Origin: Holophagales bacterium
GTDB taxonomy: Bacteria; Acidobacteriota; Holophagae; Holophagales; Holophagaceae
NCBI GenBank assembly: GCA_031281385.1
Contig: JAITFL010000167.1
Location: forward strand, 1 to 25,744
Direction of reading: 5' to 3'
Length of the DNA: 25,744 nucleotides
A program made the translations under genes and the position numbers. The notes below the pieces were generated by a model that made no database searches, had not been told where the DNA came from, and was given only the letters and a program-made list of their open reading frames with translations. Shown here in pieces: positions 1-7,349 of this stretch; position 1 is the stretch's first letter, and each line of letters starts with the position of its first letter.

Positions 1-216
1 TGAACAAGCTGAAAACGCCCATAGCAGCATTGGCGGCCAATGTGCCGCATAGACCAACGGAGGAAGTCTCGCGTATCCGGAGCGCAAGCGCAGGATACCG
101 AGAAAACGGCGCTGAACAAGCTGAAAACGCCCATAGCAGCATTGGCGGCCAATGTGCCGCATAGACCAACGGAGGAAGTCTCGCGTATCCGGAGCGCAAG
201 CGCAGGATACCGAGAA
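1..216. repeat. Exact tandem duplication of 104 bp (112-bp period)
   Basis: Positions 1-104 and 113-216 are identical base for base and are separated by 8 bp. The window starts inside the array, so more copies may lie upstream. Each copy holds a small stem (GTATCC/GGATAC) enclosing GCGC-AA-GCGC. A diverged copy of the second half occurs at about 9119-9236. Open frames across it encode the same peptide twice and look spurious. I see no gene here. Confidence 0.9.
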
Positions 217-505
217 GTTGCGAGCGATGCAACCGAGCGCACCCCAGTTTAGCATTAGGGCGGGCTCCATGACCCGGCGCGAAACGAACCAAGTTACCGG
301 GCCGCGAACCCGAGCACGTGAGATAGAGCCTAAAAGCCGGGACGCGCCGGGCACCCATTCCGCCCGATGAACCTGCCGGGCGAACCCCATGACCCGGGGC
401 GAGATGAACCAAGTTGCCGGGCTACAAACCCGAGCACGAAAGATAGGAACGTAATACCGGGACGCACCGGGCGTCCATTCCGCCCAATGAATCCGCCGGG
501 CGAAT
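217..505 (+). repeat. Two units of a 100-140 bp interspersed repeat (family R)
   Basis: Unit 1 spans about 260-370 and unit 2 about 371-505. Shared landmarks are GGGCGGGCTCCATGACCCGG, then GAACCAAGTT.CCGGGC, then CCGAGCACG..AGATAG, then an arm such as GGGCG-N7-CGCCC, and finally ATGAATCCGCCGGGCGAA. The leader at 217-260 is shared with 9178-9221. The same family recurs at 9221-9486 and 10494-10848. The units are non-coding and GC-rich with short inverted arms. Their function is unknown. Confidence 0.8.
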
Positions 506-560
506 GACCTCGCTGCGTCATCATTCGGCATAACCATACCGCAGGCGCCAACCGCATCAG

Positions 561-881
561 CTATAGTATCTCTTTCCCAGTGCGGAGTATCTCTTTCACA
601 AAGGGGTTGTCGTTTCCCAGTTCAGACGTTTCAAAGACTATCGGCTCAAAATAGGCCCCCTTGTAGCCTCGCATCAGTACAAGCAGGTCTTTGATTACGT
701 CCACGCGCCTTTTGCCGCCGTAGCTGTCAAGGAAAAAGCAGATGTCTATGTCGCTCAACTCGTCAGCCATGCCTTTGGCGTACGAGCCGAACAGCATCAC
801 CTTGTCAACGGGCATCTTGCGGCGCACGTCTTCGGCATATTGCCGGCACAAACGGGTCACGGCTTCAAAGTCAACAGCCAT
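561..881 (-). CDS. MNT-type nucleotidyltransferase (antitoxin-like partner of HEPN)
   Basis: This 106-residue protein is a minimal nucleotidyltransferase of the MNT class. It carries the family signature G32-S33 followed by D44-x-D46 (GSYAKG...SDIDI), the metal-binding catalytic part of the fold. In characterised HEPN-MNT modules the MNT protein inactivates the HEPN toxin, in some cases by adding AMP to a tyrosine. Here the upstream same-strand gene at 992-1408 is a HEPN protein, so the pair is a type VII-like toxin-antitoxin operon. The start has a GAGGTG-type Shine-Dalgarno about six bases upstream. The original HEPN frame overlapped this start, implying translational coupling before the HEPN gene was interrupted. 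The nucleotidyltransferase motif looks intact, so this half may still be functional. Confidence 0.85.
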   Translation of the reverse strand: MAVDFEAVTRLCRQYAEDVRRKMPVDKVMLFGSYAKGMADELSDIDICFFLDSYGGKRRVDVIKDLLVLMRGYKGAYFEPIVFETSELGNDNPFVKEILRTGKEIL

Positions 882-984
882 GCGAACACCTCTTTTGTTT
901 GGCAGTGCAGCGACTTTGCTTCTGGCTCTTTGAACATGGAACTCAATTTGTTTTTATATTCAGGGTAGCGGTTATTCATATCAA
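857..984 (-). pseudogene. Severed C-terminal remnant of the HEPN gene
   Basis: Reading the minus strand just downstream of the current HEPN stop gives an uninterrupted 41-codon frame with NNRYPEYKNKLSSMF and TKEVFAWLLTLKP, ending in TGA at 859-857. Family knowledge: HEPN proteins of this type typically end with a Y...RYP segment and a final helix ending in a 'WL' pattern, and they often overlap the start of their MNT partner. This frame does both, overlapping the MNT gene by 25 bp. I infer that it is the native C-terminus, cut off by the element at 985-1117. It has an internal ATG at its second codon, but whether a 40-residue peptide is made is unknown. Confidence 0.75.
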
Positions 985-1117
985 TTCGCGTTCAACTGGC
1001 GTTGAACGCTGTACGCCAAAGTTTTTGAAAAACTGGGGAACCCAGCTTTTTCAAAAACTTGCGGGCGTCGGTTCCCGCCGCCTCATACCGACATGCAATC
1101 TTTTGATTGCATGTCGG
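985..1117. mobile_element. Four-hairpin palindromic element inserted in HEPN, flanked by TTGATA
   Basis: The 133-bp segment lies between two copies of TATCAA (TTGATA on the minus strand) at 979-984 and 1118-1123. It is almost entirely inverted repeats: a 9-bp stem with a TGGC loop at 988-1009; a 19/20-bp stem with a GAA loop and one extra base at 1019-1060; a GCGGG/CCCGC stem at 1061-1078; and a perfect 16-bp stem with a TTTT loop at 1085-1120. It has no transposase and so resembles a non-autonomous palindromic (MITE- or REP-like) element. The last stem includes three bases of the flanking repeat, so the exact ends are uncertain. Confidence 0.7.
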
Positions 1118-1408
1118 TATCAAATAGCATGAGGACAGCGTGGCAAAAAAATCAAGGGTTTCTGGCGGTATTTCAATCGGCAGCTTGTCACTGAAGTTCC
1201 CCAATACAGTTTCGATGCTGTGCGTCCTAGGTACGTTGTCGTCCAAATACAGGATATATAGGCGCTTGACTAATTTCTCCACCGCCTGTTGACACATGAA
1301 CGCCACGTACAGCCAGCGCCCGCCGTCCAGCATCGCCTTTGCTGTTTCAAGGTCGTACTGCGCTGCGTCGAGCCAGTACTCGTATTTTTCTTGTGCGCTC
1401 ATAGCCAT
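992..1408 (-). CDS. HEPN-domain protein with C-terminus replaced by palindromic element
   Basis: Residues 1-96 match a HEPN domain: W12, the D-L-E-T-A-K-A-M-L stretch around residues 19-27, the Q40-Q41-A-V-E-K core at 40-45, and a P-R-T-H turn at 60-63. HEPN proteins of HEPN-MNT modules are RNase-type toxins. From about residue 97 the protein is read from the inserted hairpin element (about 41 residues with no HEPN character) and stops at TGA 994-992. The expected RYP-containing C-terminus lies out of frame just downstream (857-984). The toxin is therefore probably altered or inactive. The gene is listed as a CDS because the frame is open and the promoter and operator region upstream look intact. 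ATG at 1408 or two codons later are both possible starts. Confidence 0.75.
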   Translation of the reverse strand: MAMSAQEKYEYWLDAAQYDLETAKAMLDGGRWLYVAFMCQQAVEKLVKRLYILYLDDNVPRTHSIETVLGNFSDKLPIEIPPETLDFFATLSSCYLIPTCNQKIACRYEAAGTDARKFLKKLGSPVFQKLWRTAFNAS

Positions 1409-1417
1409 GACAAGGCT

Positions 1418-1460
1418 ATTTTATACCAAGTCGCGTTCAGTCGGACGCAACTTGGCATAA
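1418..1460 (-). promoter_or_regulatory. HEPN-MNT promoter with overlapping palindromic operator
   Basis: On the minus strand TGG-TATAAA (-10 at 1425-1420) forms an extended -10 about 12 bases from the start codon, giving a very short leader. Positions 1421-1460 form two 20-bp half-sites in inverted orientation matching at about 15 of 20 positions, with core ACCAAGTCGCGT versus ACGCAACTTGGC. An inverted repeat over a promoter is the usual arrangement for autoregulated toxin-antitoxin operons. The operator role is inferred. Confidence 0.5.
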
Positions 1461-1515
1461 ATTGGCGGGCAGGGCCACCAAGGGTGATGCGAAGCCATCC
1501 ACCAACCATCCACCC

Positions 1516-1634
1516 GGCGCCACGCGCTCAATCCGCATTAGTATCATCGCCGCGAAGCGGCATCAATTTCCAACATTGTCCATTGTCCATTGTCAATTGT
1601 CAATTGTCCATTGTCCACTGTCCATTGCCAACTG
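1516..1634 (-). repeat. Linker repeat (family C) copy 1 with heptad array, inverted
   Basis: Read on the minus strand this is: about eight heptads of the CAATGGA/CAATTGA type (1575-1634), a TGGAAATTG stretch, a small GCCGC-TTC-GCGGC hairpin, and TAATGCGGATTGAGCGCGTGGC. It matches the copy at 6467-6588 in opposite orientation, so the methyltransferase gene is flanked by inverted copies with heptads facing the gene on both sides. The heptads end 15 bases before the methyltransferase ATG. Confidence 0.8.
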
Positions 1635-1649
1635 TAGTATCATTACCCC

Positions 1650-4600
1650 ATGGATCTCACCGGCATCAGCAACCGCAACGAGTATTACACCAACCATTAT
1701 TTTTCGTCAATATTTGAAGAAAACGCTGAAGAGACCATTAAGGCTTGGCGAAAGGCGGCGGGGGGCGATGAAGATGCCAGAACGCCTTGGTCGCTCCTGC
1801 GCGACTGCGGGCGGCTGTTCTCCACTATATACGACCGCCACCAGCGCTTTTCGGGGCAAAAGGTTCGCAAAGAGCATCAAGCGCCCATGATGGGCATGGT
1901 AAAAGACTTGGCCGACAGCTACCTAGCGGCCCTCGGCTTCCCCCAGCCCGCGCCGTTCTTGGCACCACTGGCCGAAATAGGGCAAGGCGGCAAAACCAAT
2001 CAAGGCCATCCGCCCAATCCGCCCACCCCCCCCAACCCATCCGCATCCGTCCCCGTCTATCTCCAAATAACAAAGCCCAACGGAGCGCCCCTGCTCTGGG
2101 TTCTCTTGGCCCACTGCGTAGAAGATCAGGAACAGGATCAAGTGCTGGATTTGCTATCCGGCAATTTCTTCGACGGCGCGGCGGCGGAAGAAGATTCTCC
2201 TATCGAGCCACTGCTAACCGAAGCAAAAAACGAAGACCTTGTCACCAAGGTACTGTTCAACCTAGATGAACCCCCAAGGTGGCTGCTCATAATCGGGCTA
2301 AACGGCATAGCCCTGATAGACCGCAACAAGTGGAACGAAAAGCGCTACCTGTACTTTGACAGCAAAGAAATATTTGGCCGCCGCGAAGAAAGCACACTGC
2401 AGGCCATGGCCGTGTTGCTGCACCATGATTCGCTTTGCCCCTTTGACGGCAACTCGCTGCTGGACGCGCTGGACGAAAACTCACACCGCCATGCCTCTGG
2501 CGTGTCGCAAGACCTAAAATACGCCCTGCGCGAAGCCATAGAGATATTGGGCAACGAAGTGCTGTACGACATGCGCCACAGGCAGGGGCTAAACCTAAAC
2601 GCCCACCCGGTTGATGCCGGCCAGCTAACCATCGAGTGCCTGCGCTACATGTACCGAATGTTGTTTATGCTGTTCATAGAATCTAGGCCCGAATTGGGCT
2701 ACGCCCCCATGAAAGCCCAGTCTTACGTCCAAGGCTACTCGCTGGAGTTTTTGCGCGACGTGGCCGAAAGCGCGCGCGACGACGTGGCCGAAGTGGGCGG
2801 CGGCTACTACCTGCACGAAACCCTGTGCAAGCTGTTCGGCCTAATATACAGCGGCTACCCCAGCCACGAGGACTCACTAAAAACCGCCGCCGCGCTGGAA
2901 TCCATCCACGACGCGTTTATAATCGAACCCCTAAAGGCCCACATATTCGACCCCGAGTACACCAAGCTGATAGGCGCTTGCAAACTTCGCAACAGCGCCA
3001 TGCTAAAGATAATAGATTTAATGAGCATATCCAAGGCAGGGCGCAGGGGCGGCAGGGGCAGGATTTCTTATTCCACCCTTGGCATCAACCAAATGGGCGC
3101 AGTGTACGAGGCCCTGCTTTCTTACCGAGGCTTTATAGCCAAAGAGACGCTGTACGAAGTAAAAAGGGCGCAGGACGCCGTAAACGAGCTAGACGTTGGC
3201 TACTTTGTGCCCGAGCGCGACCTGCACAAGTACAGCGACGACGAGCGCGCCCGATACGAGAACGGCAAACTGCGAGTGTACGAGCGCGGCACCTTTATAT
3301 ACCGCCTGGCGGGGCGCGAAAGGGAAAAGTCCGCGTCGTACTACACCCCCGAAGTGCTGACAAAGTGCCTGGTGAAGTACGCCCTGAAAGAACTACTTGA
3401 GGGCAAAACGGCCGACGAGATACTACAGCTCACCGTCTGCGAGCCGGCTATGGGCAGCGCCGCCTTTTTGAATGAAGCCATCAACCAACTGGCCGAGGCG
3501 TACTTGGCCCGCAAGCAGGCTGAAACGGGCATTGCCATTTCCTTTGCCGACCGCTTTGAAGAGCTGCAGCGCGTAAAAATGTACATAGCCGACAGAAACG
3601 TGTACGGCATAGACCTTAACCCAATAGCCGTAGAGCTTGCCGAAGTTTCCCTGTGGCTAAACACCATATTCAGGGGCGGCTTTGTGCCCTGGTTTGGCAC
3701 CCAGCTTTTCAACGGCAACTCCCTCATCGGCGCCCGGCGGCAGGTTTACGGCATAGAGCAGCTACAGACAAACCACGCCCCCAACCGCTGGTGGGAAAAC
3801 GCCCCCACGCGCTTAGAACCGGGCAAGGCCCGCAACCCCAAAAAGCAGGTGTATCACTTTCTCATGGGCGACCCCGAAATGTCCAAATACACGGACAGAG
3901 TAATAAGAGACCTAGCGCCCGACGGCATAAGCGCCATCAGGGATTGGAGCAGGGCCTTTGCCGCGCCATACGAAGATGACGACCTAGTCACATTGCTAAA
4001 GCTATCCAGCATAATAGACACGCTTTGGCAAAAGCAGATAGACCTGCAGAGGGAAGTGGAAAGGCGCACCACCGACGACCTTACCGTTTTTGGGCACGAC
4101 GACGCCGCCAAACTGCTAAAAGACACCCACACCACCATCCGCGAAAAAGACATCATCTTTGAAAAACTTTACAAATCCATAGGCGGCGACAACGCCTCGC
4201 CCTACGCCAGATTGAAGTTTGCCATGGACTACTGGTGCGCCCTGTGGTTTTGGCCCATAGACCAAGCCCACCTGCTGCCCCGCCGCAGCGAGTACCTGTT
4301 TGACATGGGCCTGATACTAGAGGGCGGCCTACAGTCTGTCAACGTGAAAGACGGCGGGCGGCGCGACGGCCAAGTGTCCCTGTTCCCCACCGAAAAGCAG
4401 GAGATAGAAAGCAACATCAGGGGCATCTTCTCCACCAGCCTTGGCAGGGTGAACCTAGACGAACTGTGCGAAATCTTCCCCCGCCTGGCACTGGCCCGGC
4501 AAATAGCAGACCAACAGAGGTTTTTCCACTGGGAGCTGGAATTTGCCAAACTCTTTGCCCAGCGAGGCGGCTTCGACCTAGTGCTGGGCAATCCCCCATG

Positions 4601-6473
4601 GATCAAGCTTGAGTGGAAAGAGAAAGGCGTCCTGTCAGACAGTGACCCCGTATTCGCTATAAAAAACCTGACAGCCACACAGACGACTAGGGAGAGGGCC
4701 AGTGCCCTTGAAGACGAAAATACAAATAAGCTGTATTTTTCAGAGTATGAATCTCAATCCGGATTTCAGAGTTTTCTCAACGCCGTGCAAAATTACCCCG
4801 AACTAAGGGGCCAGCAGACAAACCTCTACAAGTGTTTCCTGCCACAGGCCTGGAACTTTGAAAATACGAGTGGCGTGTGCGCCCTCTTGCACCCCGAGGG
4901 TATCTATGACGACCCAAAGGGCGGCGAACTTAGGGAGCGCGCCCATGTCCGTCTGCGCTACCATTACCAATTCGCTAACGCTAAGAAACTCTTTCCCGAA
5001 GTTGATACGCACGTAAAATTTAGCATAAACGTGTATGGTAGCCAACACGCGCCCTCTTTCGACACTATCAGCAACCTCTACGAAGTAGGCACCATCGAAG
5101 AGTGCTACGACACTGGCATAACTGGCGACGTGCCGGGTATCAAGGATGAAAACAACGACTGGAGTGTAAAGGGCCACCCGGACAGGGTTATACACGTCGG
5201 CAAGGATGAACTACTGGCCTTTGCCAAACTCTTTGACGGCAACGACAACTGGGCACAGGCCCGCCTGCCCTCTGTCCATGCTGGCTTACTGTTGGAGACA
5301 CTGCAAAGGTTCATCGCCCAACCCCAGACAATAGAATCCATTGGCGCACAAACAGCAAGCACAGAATTTTGGCATGAGACAAATTCACAGAATGACGGGA
5401 CAATAGAGAGGCGCGTGAGGTTCCCCTCGTCGCCCTCGGAAGCGATTTTCTCCGGGCCCCACATCGGCGTGGCAAATCCCCTCTACAAGTGTTCCCGCCG
5501 CGAATGTACTCACAACAGTCACTACGACAACATTGACTTGCTCCAAGTGTCCAGTGACTACTTGCAGAGGGTCAATTTCACTCCTAAATGCAGGTCAGAC
5601 GAGTACCAACGCCGCATGCCAATTGGCATATCTGGACATAAAGTCAACAATGCCTACAGAATAGCCGCCCGAAATATGCTGAACCTTGGCCAGGAGCGCA
5701 CACTCATAAGTTGTCTTTTGCCTCCCAAATCGGCTCACATACACGTCATAATAAGTTTTGAATTTGCCAATAAATTGCACCTACTCTCATCCCTTGGCTG
5801 TTTTTCATCCCTGCCCTTTGACTTTTGTATAAAAGTCATGGGCAAAACCCACTTTGCTGACGACAATGCGGGCAAACTGCCCCTGCTGACAGATTCCAAA
5901 TACGCCAACGCCATCATTGGGCGGGGCCTGTTGCTAAACTGCCTCAGCCAGCACTATTCGGCGTTTTGGAGCGAGTGCTTTAACAGCGCCTATTTCGCCC
6001 ACACTTGGGCAAAGGCCGACGCTAGGCTCAAAAAGGCCAAGTTTAGCACTGCCAGCAAGACGTGGCGCTGGGAAACGCCCCTGCGGACAGACTTTGAGCG
6101 CCGCCAGGCCCTTGTGGAGCTAGACGTGCTGACGGCGCTGGCGCTGGGCATGACGCTGGAACAACTAAAGACCATCTACCGCATCCAGTTCCCCGTCCTG
6201 CAAAGCAACGAAGCCGACACCTGGTACGACAAAAACGGGCGCATAGTCTTTACCAACAGCGTCGGCCTAAAGGGCGTCGGCTACGACCGCGCCGAATGGA
6301 ACACAATCAAAAACGCCACCACCGGCACCTTCACCCGCACCATCACAGACGACACCCAACCCAATGGCCCCACCCAACGCACCATCGAATACATCGCCCC
6401 CTTCGACAAATGCAACAGAGAACAAGACTACGAAGTGGCGTGGGAGTATTTTGAAACCCTGCATTCCAATTGA
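1650..6473 (+). CDS. Large adenine-type DNA methyltransferase (Eco57I/PglX/DrmMI-like)
   Basis: This 1607-residue protein has the hallmarks of an N6-adenine DNA methyltransferase: SAM-binding motif I as EPAMGS at residues 598-603, a motif II-like GIDLNPIAVELAEVSLWL around 655, and catalytic NPPW at 981-984. About 600 residues precede motif I, with no nuclease motif I can point to. The region after NPPW (about 1000-1500) probably contains target recognition. Size and layout recall large stand-alone methylases of the COG1002 group, which includes BREX PglX and the DISARM class 1 methylase. No BREX or DISARM partner gene is in the window, so the role (solo methylase, type IIG enzyme or remnant) is open. 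TAG lies in frame at 1635-1637, fixing ATG 1650. TATCAT at 1638-1643 would put the transcript start at or near the ATG, with no Shine-Dalgarno. The TGA stop lies inside the downstream repeat. Confidence 0.85.
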   Translation: MDLTGISNRNEYYTNHYFSSIFEENAEETIKAWRKAAGGDEDARTPWSLLRDCGRLFSTIYDRHQRFSGQKVRKEHQAPMMGMVKDLADSYLAALGFPQPAPFLAPLAEIGQGGKTNQGHPPNPPTPPNPSASVPVYLQITKPNGAPLLWVLLAHCVEDQEQDQVLDLLSGNFFDGAAAEEDSPIEPLLTEAKNEDLVTKVLFNLDEPPRWLLIIGLNGIALIDRNKWNEKRYLYFDSKEIFGRREESTLQAMAVLLHHDSLCPFDGNSLLDALDENSHRHASGVSQDLKYALREAIEILGNEVLYDMRHRQGLNLNAHPVDAGQLTIECLRYMYRMLFMLFIESRPELGYAPMKAQSYVQGYSLEFLRDVAESARDDVAEVGGGYYLHETLCKLFGLIYSGYPSHEDSLKTAAALESIHDAFIIEPLKAHIFDPEYTKLIGACKLRNSAMLKIIDLMSISKAGRRGGRGRISYSTLGINQMGAVYEALLSYRGFIAKETLYEVKRAQDAVNELDVGYFVPERDLHKYSDDERARYENGKLRVYERGTFIYRLAGREREKSASYYTPEVLTKCLVKYALKELLEGKTADEILQLTVCEPAMGSAAFLNEAINQLAEAYLARKQAETGIAISFADRFEELQRVKMYIADRNVYGIDLNPIAVELAEVSLWLNTIFRGGFVPWFGTQLFNGNSLIGARRQVYGIEQLQTNHAPNRWWENAPTRLEPGKARNPKKQVYHFLMGDPEMSKYTDRVIRDLAPDGISAIRDWSRAFAAPYEDDDLVTLLKLSSIIDTLWQKQIDLQREVERRTTDDLTVFGHDDAAKLLKDTHTTIREKDIIFEKLYKSIGGDNASPYARLKFAMDYWCALWFWPIDQAHLLPRRSEYLFDMGLILEGGLQSVNVKDGGRRDGQVSLFPTEKQEIESNIRGIFSTSLGRVNLDELCEIFPRLALARQIADQQRFFHWELEFAKLFAQRGGFDLVLGNPPWIKLEWKEKGVLSDSDPVFAIKNLTATQTTRERASALEDENTNKLYFSEYESQSGFQSFLNAVQNYPELRGQQTNLYKCFLPQAWNFENTSGVCALLHPEGIYDDPKGGELRERAHVRLRYHYQFANAKKLFPEVDTHVKFSINVYGSQHAPSFDTISNLYEVGTIEECYDTGITGDVPGIKDENNDWSVKGHPDRVIHVGKDELLAFAKLFDGNDNWAQARLPSVHAGLLLETLQRFIAQPQTIESIGAQTASTEFWHETNSQNDGTIERRVRFPSSPSEAIFSGPHIGVANPLYKCSRRECTHNSHYDNIDLLQVSSDYLQRVNFTPKCRSDEYQRRMPIGISGHKVNNAYRIAARNMLNLGQERTLISCLLPPKSAHIHVIISFEFANKLHLLSSLGCFSSLPFDFCIKVMGKTHFADDNAGKLPLLTDSKYANAIIGRGLLLNCLSQHYSAFWSECFNSAYFAHTWAKADARLKKAKFSTASKTWRWETPLRTDFERRQALVELDVLTALALGMTLEQLKTIYRIQFPVLQSNEADTWYDKNGRIVFTNSVGLKGVGYDRAEWNTIKNATTGTFTRTITDDTQPNGPTQRTIEYIAPFDKCNREQDYEVAWEYFETLHSN

Positions 6474-6588
6474 CAATGGACAATGGACAATGCTGGAAAT
6501 CGTGGCGGGCTGGCGCCCGCGCTGAATTTTTAATGCGGATTGAGCGCGTGGCGGCGGGCGAAGATTGTTGCCGCATGGAAAGCCTACC
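6467..6588 (+). repeat. Linker repeat (family C) copy 2
   Basis: It starts with CAATTGACAATGGACAATGG, which includes the methyltransferase stop codon. It continues through a GCGGGC-TGGC-GCCCGC hairpin, AATTTTTAATGCGGATTGAGCGCGTGGC, and GATTGTTGCCGCATGGAAAGCCTACC. Near-identical to the copy at 7151-7255 and an inverted relative of 1516-1634. Confidence 0.85.
6505..6531 (+). terminator. Possible terminator hairpin within linker repeat
   Basis: A perfect 6-bp stem GCGGGC/GCCCGC with a TGGC loop (6505-6520) is followed after six bases by TTTTT. It lies 32 bases after the methyltransferase stop, between it and a converging toxin gene. Equivalent hairpins occur at 7179-7192 and 8063-8076, where the loop varies (TGGC or TGCT) but the stem is kept. 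The gap before the T-run weakens the call. Confidence 0.35.
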
Positions 6589-6607
6589 ACGGGTCAGGAG
6601 TTAGGGG

Positions 6608-6934
6608 TCAATACTCGCCAAGCGCGTCCATGTTTTCCATCCGCGAATCGATGATTGCGACAACAAACGCATTCCCTTCTTTAATCCTGAACAATGCTTT
6701 GTAGCGGATTTCAAATAGGCACTTCCTATAAGTGTTTGGCGTTATGTTTGGAATATCCAGTTCATCGGCGAATGGGAACTGAAAAGGGTTGTCCGCTATC
6801 CTGGCAATTGATTTTCCATAGCCCGACATAAGCCTATGGGCCGCGCCGAGGCTTTCGCGCTTCAAAAACCTCGCGTGCATGGAAAGCATCTCTTTTGCGG
6901 CTGGAAGAATTATGACTCTATGCTTCTTCGGCAA
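6608..6934 (-). CDS. RelE/ParE-type toxin, copy 1
   Basis: The 108-residue basic protein shows the pattern of the RelE/ParE toxin superfamily: an N-terminal V-x-I-x-P strand, a helical stretch, the A-D-N-P-F-Q-F-P motif around residues 47-54, and a C-terminal RYKALFRI...VVAIIDSR strand pair. Its homologue at 11097-11432 is about half identical by eye. Its ATG lies inside the end of the antitoxin gene (17-bp overlap), the usual antitoxin-then-toxin coupling. Whether it cleaves mRNA like RelE or targets gyrase like ParE cannot be read from the sequence. Confidence 0.8.
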   Translation of the reverse strand: MPKKHRVIILPAAKEMLSMHARFLKRESLGAAHRLMSGYGKSIARIADNPFQFPFADELDIPNITPNTYRKCLFEIRYKALFRIKEGNAFVVAIIDSRMENMDALGEY

Positions 6935-7106
6935 GTATGCGCTCCAACTCCTCGATCACTTCCTCTGCGGGTATGCCTCTTCCGGCTTTGATGTCTTCCT
7001 CGCCCAGCCGTATCGCCTCAAGTATTTCCTCGGGGCTGCTGGGCAGCCTGCCATTGAGCCTGACCAAAAGGTCGCTGTCGGTGTCTGCCAGAGCTGTCGT
7101 GGTCAT
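6918..7106 (-). CDS. Antitoxin of RelE/ParE pair, copy 1
   Basis: A 62-residue acidic protein starting MTTTALADTD. ATG 7106 was chosen because GGAGG lies five bases upstream and because the paralogue at 10925 starts at the same residue. An upstream in-frame extension to 7178 reads into repeat sequence and is unlikely. The first 40 or so residues differ from the paralogue at only two positions, while the C-terminal part, expected to bind the toxin, is diverged. The central SSPEEILEAIRLGEEDIKAG segment looks helical. It probably neutralises the toxin encoded at 6608-6934 and represses the shared promoter. Confidence 0.75.
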   Translation of the reverse strand: MTTTALADTDSDLLVRLNGRLPSSPEEILEAIRLGEEDIKAGRGIPAEEVIEELERILAEEA

Positions 7107-7147
7107 GCCAGCCTCCATTATGTGGTAGTTTAGCATGAATCGAAGCC
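7107..7147 (-). promoter_or_regulatory. Promoter of RelE/ParE operon copy 1
   Basis: On the minus strand TGC-TAAACT (extended -10, hexamer at 7132-7127) is followed by CACATAATGGAGG (Shine-Dalgarno) and the ATG. About 40 bases are almost identical to the promoter at 10882-10924 of the second copy, so the two operons probably share a repressor binding site. Confidence 0.5.
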
Positions 7148-7150
7148 GTG

Positions 7151-7255
7151 TCCAATGGACAATGGACAATTGTGGCACCGGGCTGGCGCCCGCGCTGAAT
7201 TTTTAATGCGGATTGAACGCGTGGCGGCGGGCGGAGATTGTTGCCGCGTGGAAAC
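7151..7255 (+). repeat. Linker repeat (family C) copy 3
   Basis: Heptads CAATGGACAATGGACAATTG, then a CGGGC-TGGC-GCCCG hairpin (7179-7192), then AATTTTTAATGCGGATTGAACGCGTGGCGG and GATTGTTGCCGCGTGGAAA. Nearly identical to copy 2. A reading frame through it is an artefact extension of the 7350 gene. Confidence 0.85.
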
Positions 7256-7261
7256 CATTGT

Positions 7262-7292
7262 TTGTGAATCTTGTCCAATCTTGTGCTATGAT
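7262..7292 (+). promoter_or_regulatory. Putative promoter of the 63/170-residue pair
   Basis: TTGTGA at 7262-7267 and TGC-TATGAT (extended -10, hexamer 7287-7292) with a 19-base spacer, 58 bases before the first gene. The spacer is long but the TG extension compensates in typical promoters. Confidence 0.4.
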
Positions 7293-7349
7293 GACTTGTT
7301 GCCGCTTCGCTTTCGCAGGGAGTTGGGTTTTGCCAAAATGGGGGCTTGG

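Noticed and set aside
40..370. Two small reading frames encoding the same peptide start
   Set aside because: They are produced by the 104-bp duplication and read through family R repeats; no ribosome site or family match.
1462..1890. Frame reading through the heptads into the methyltransferase region as a phase-variable start
   Set aside because: A TAG at 1635-1637 in the methyltransferase frame separates it from the heptads, so frameshift switching of translation is not supported.
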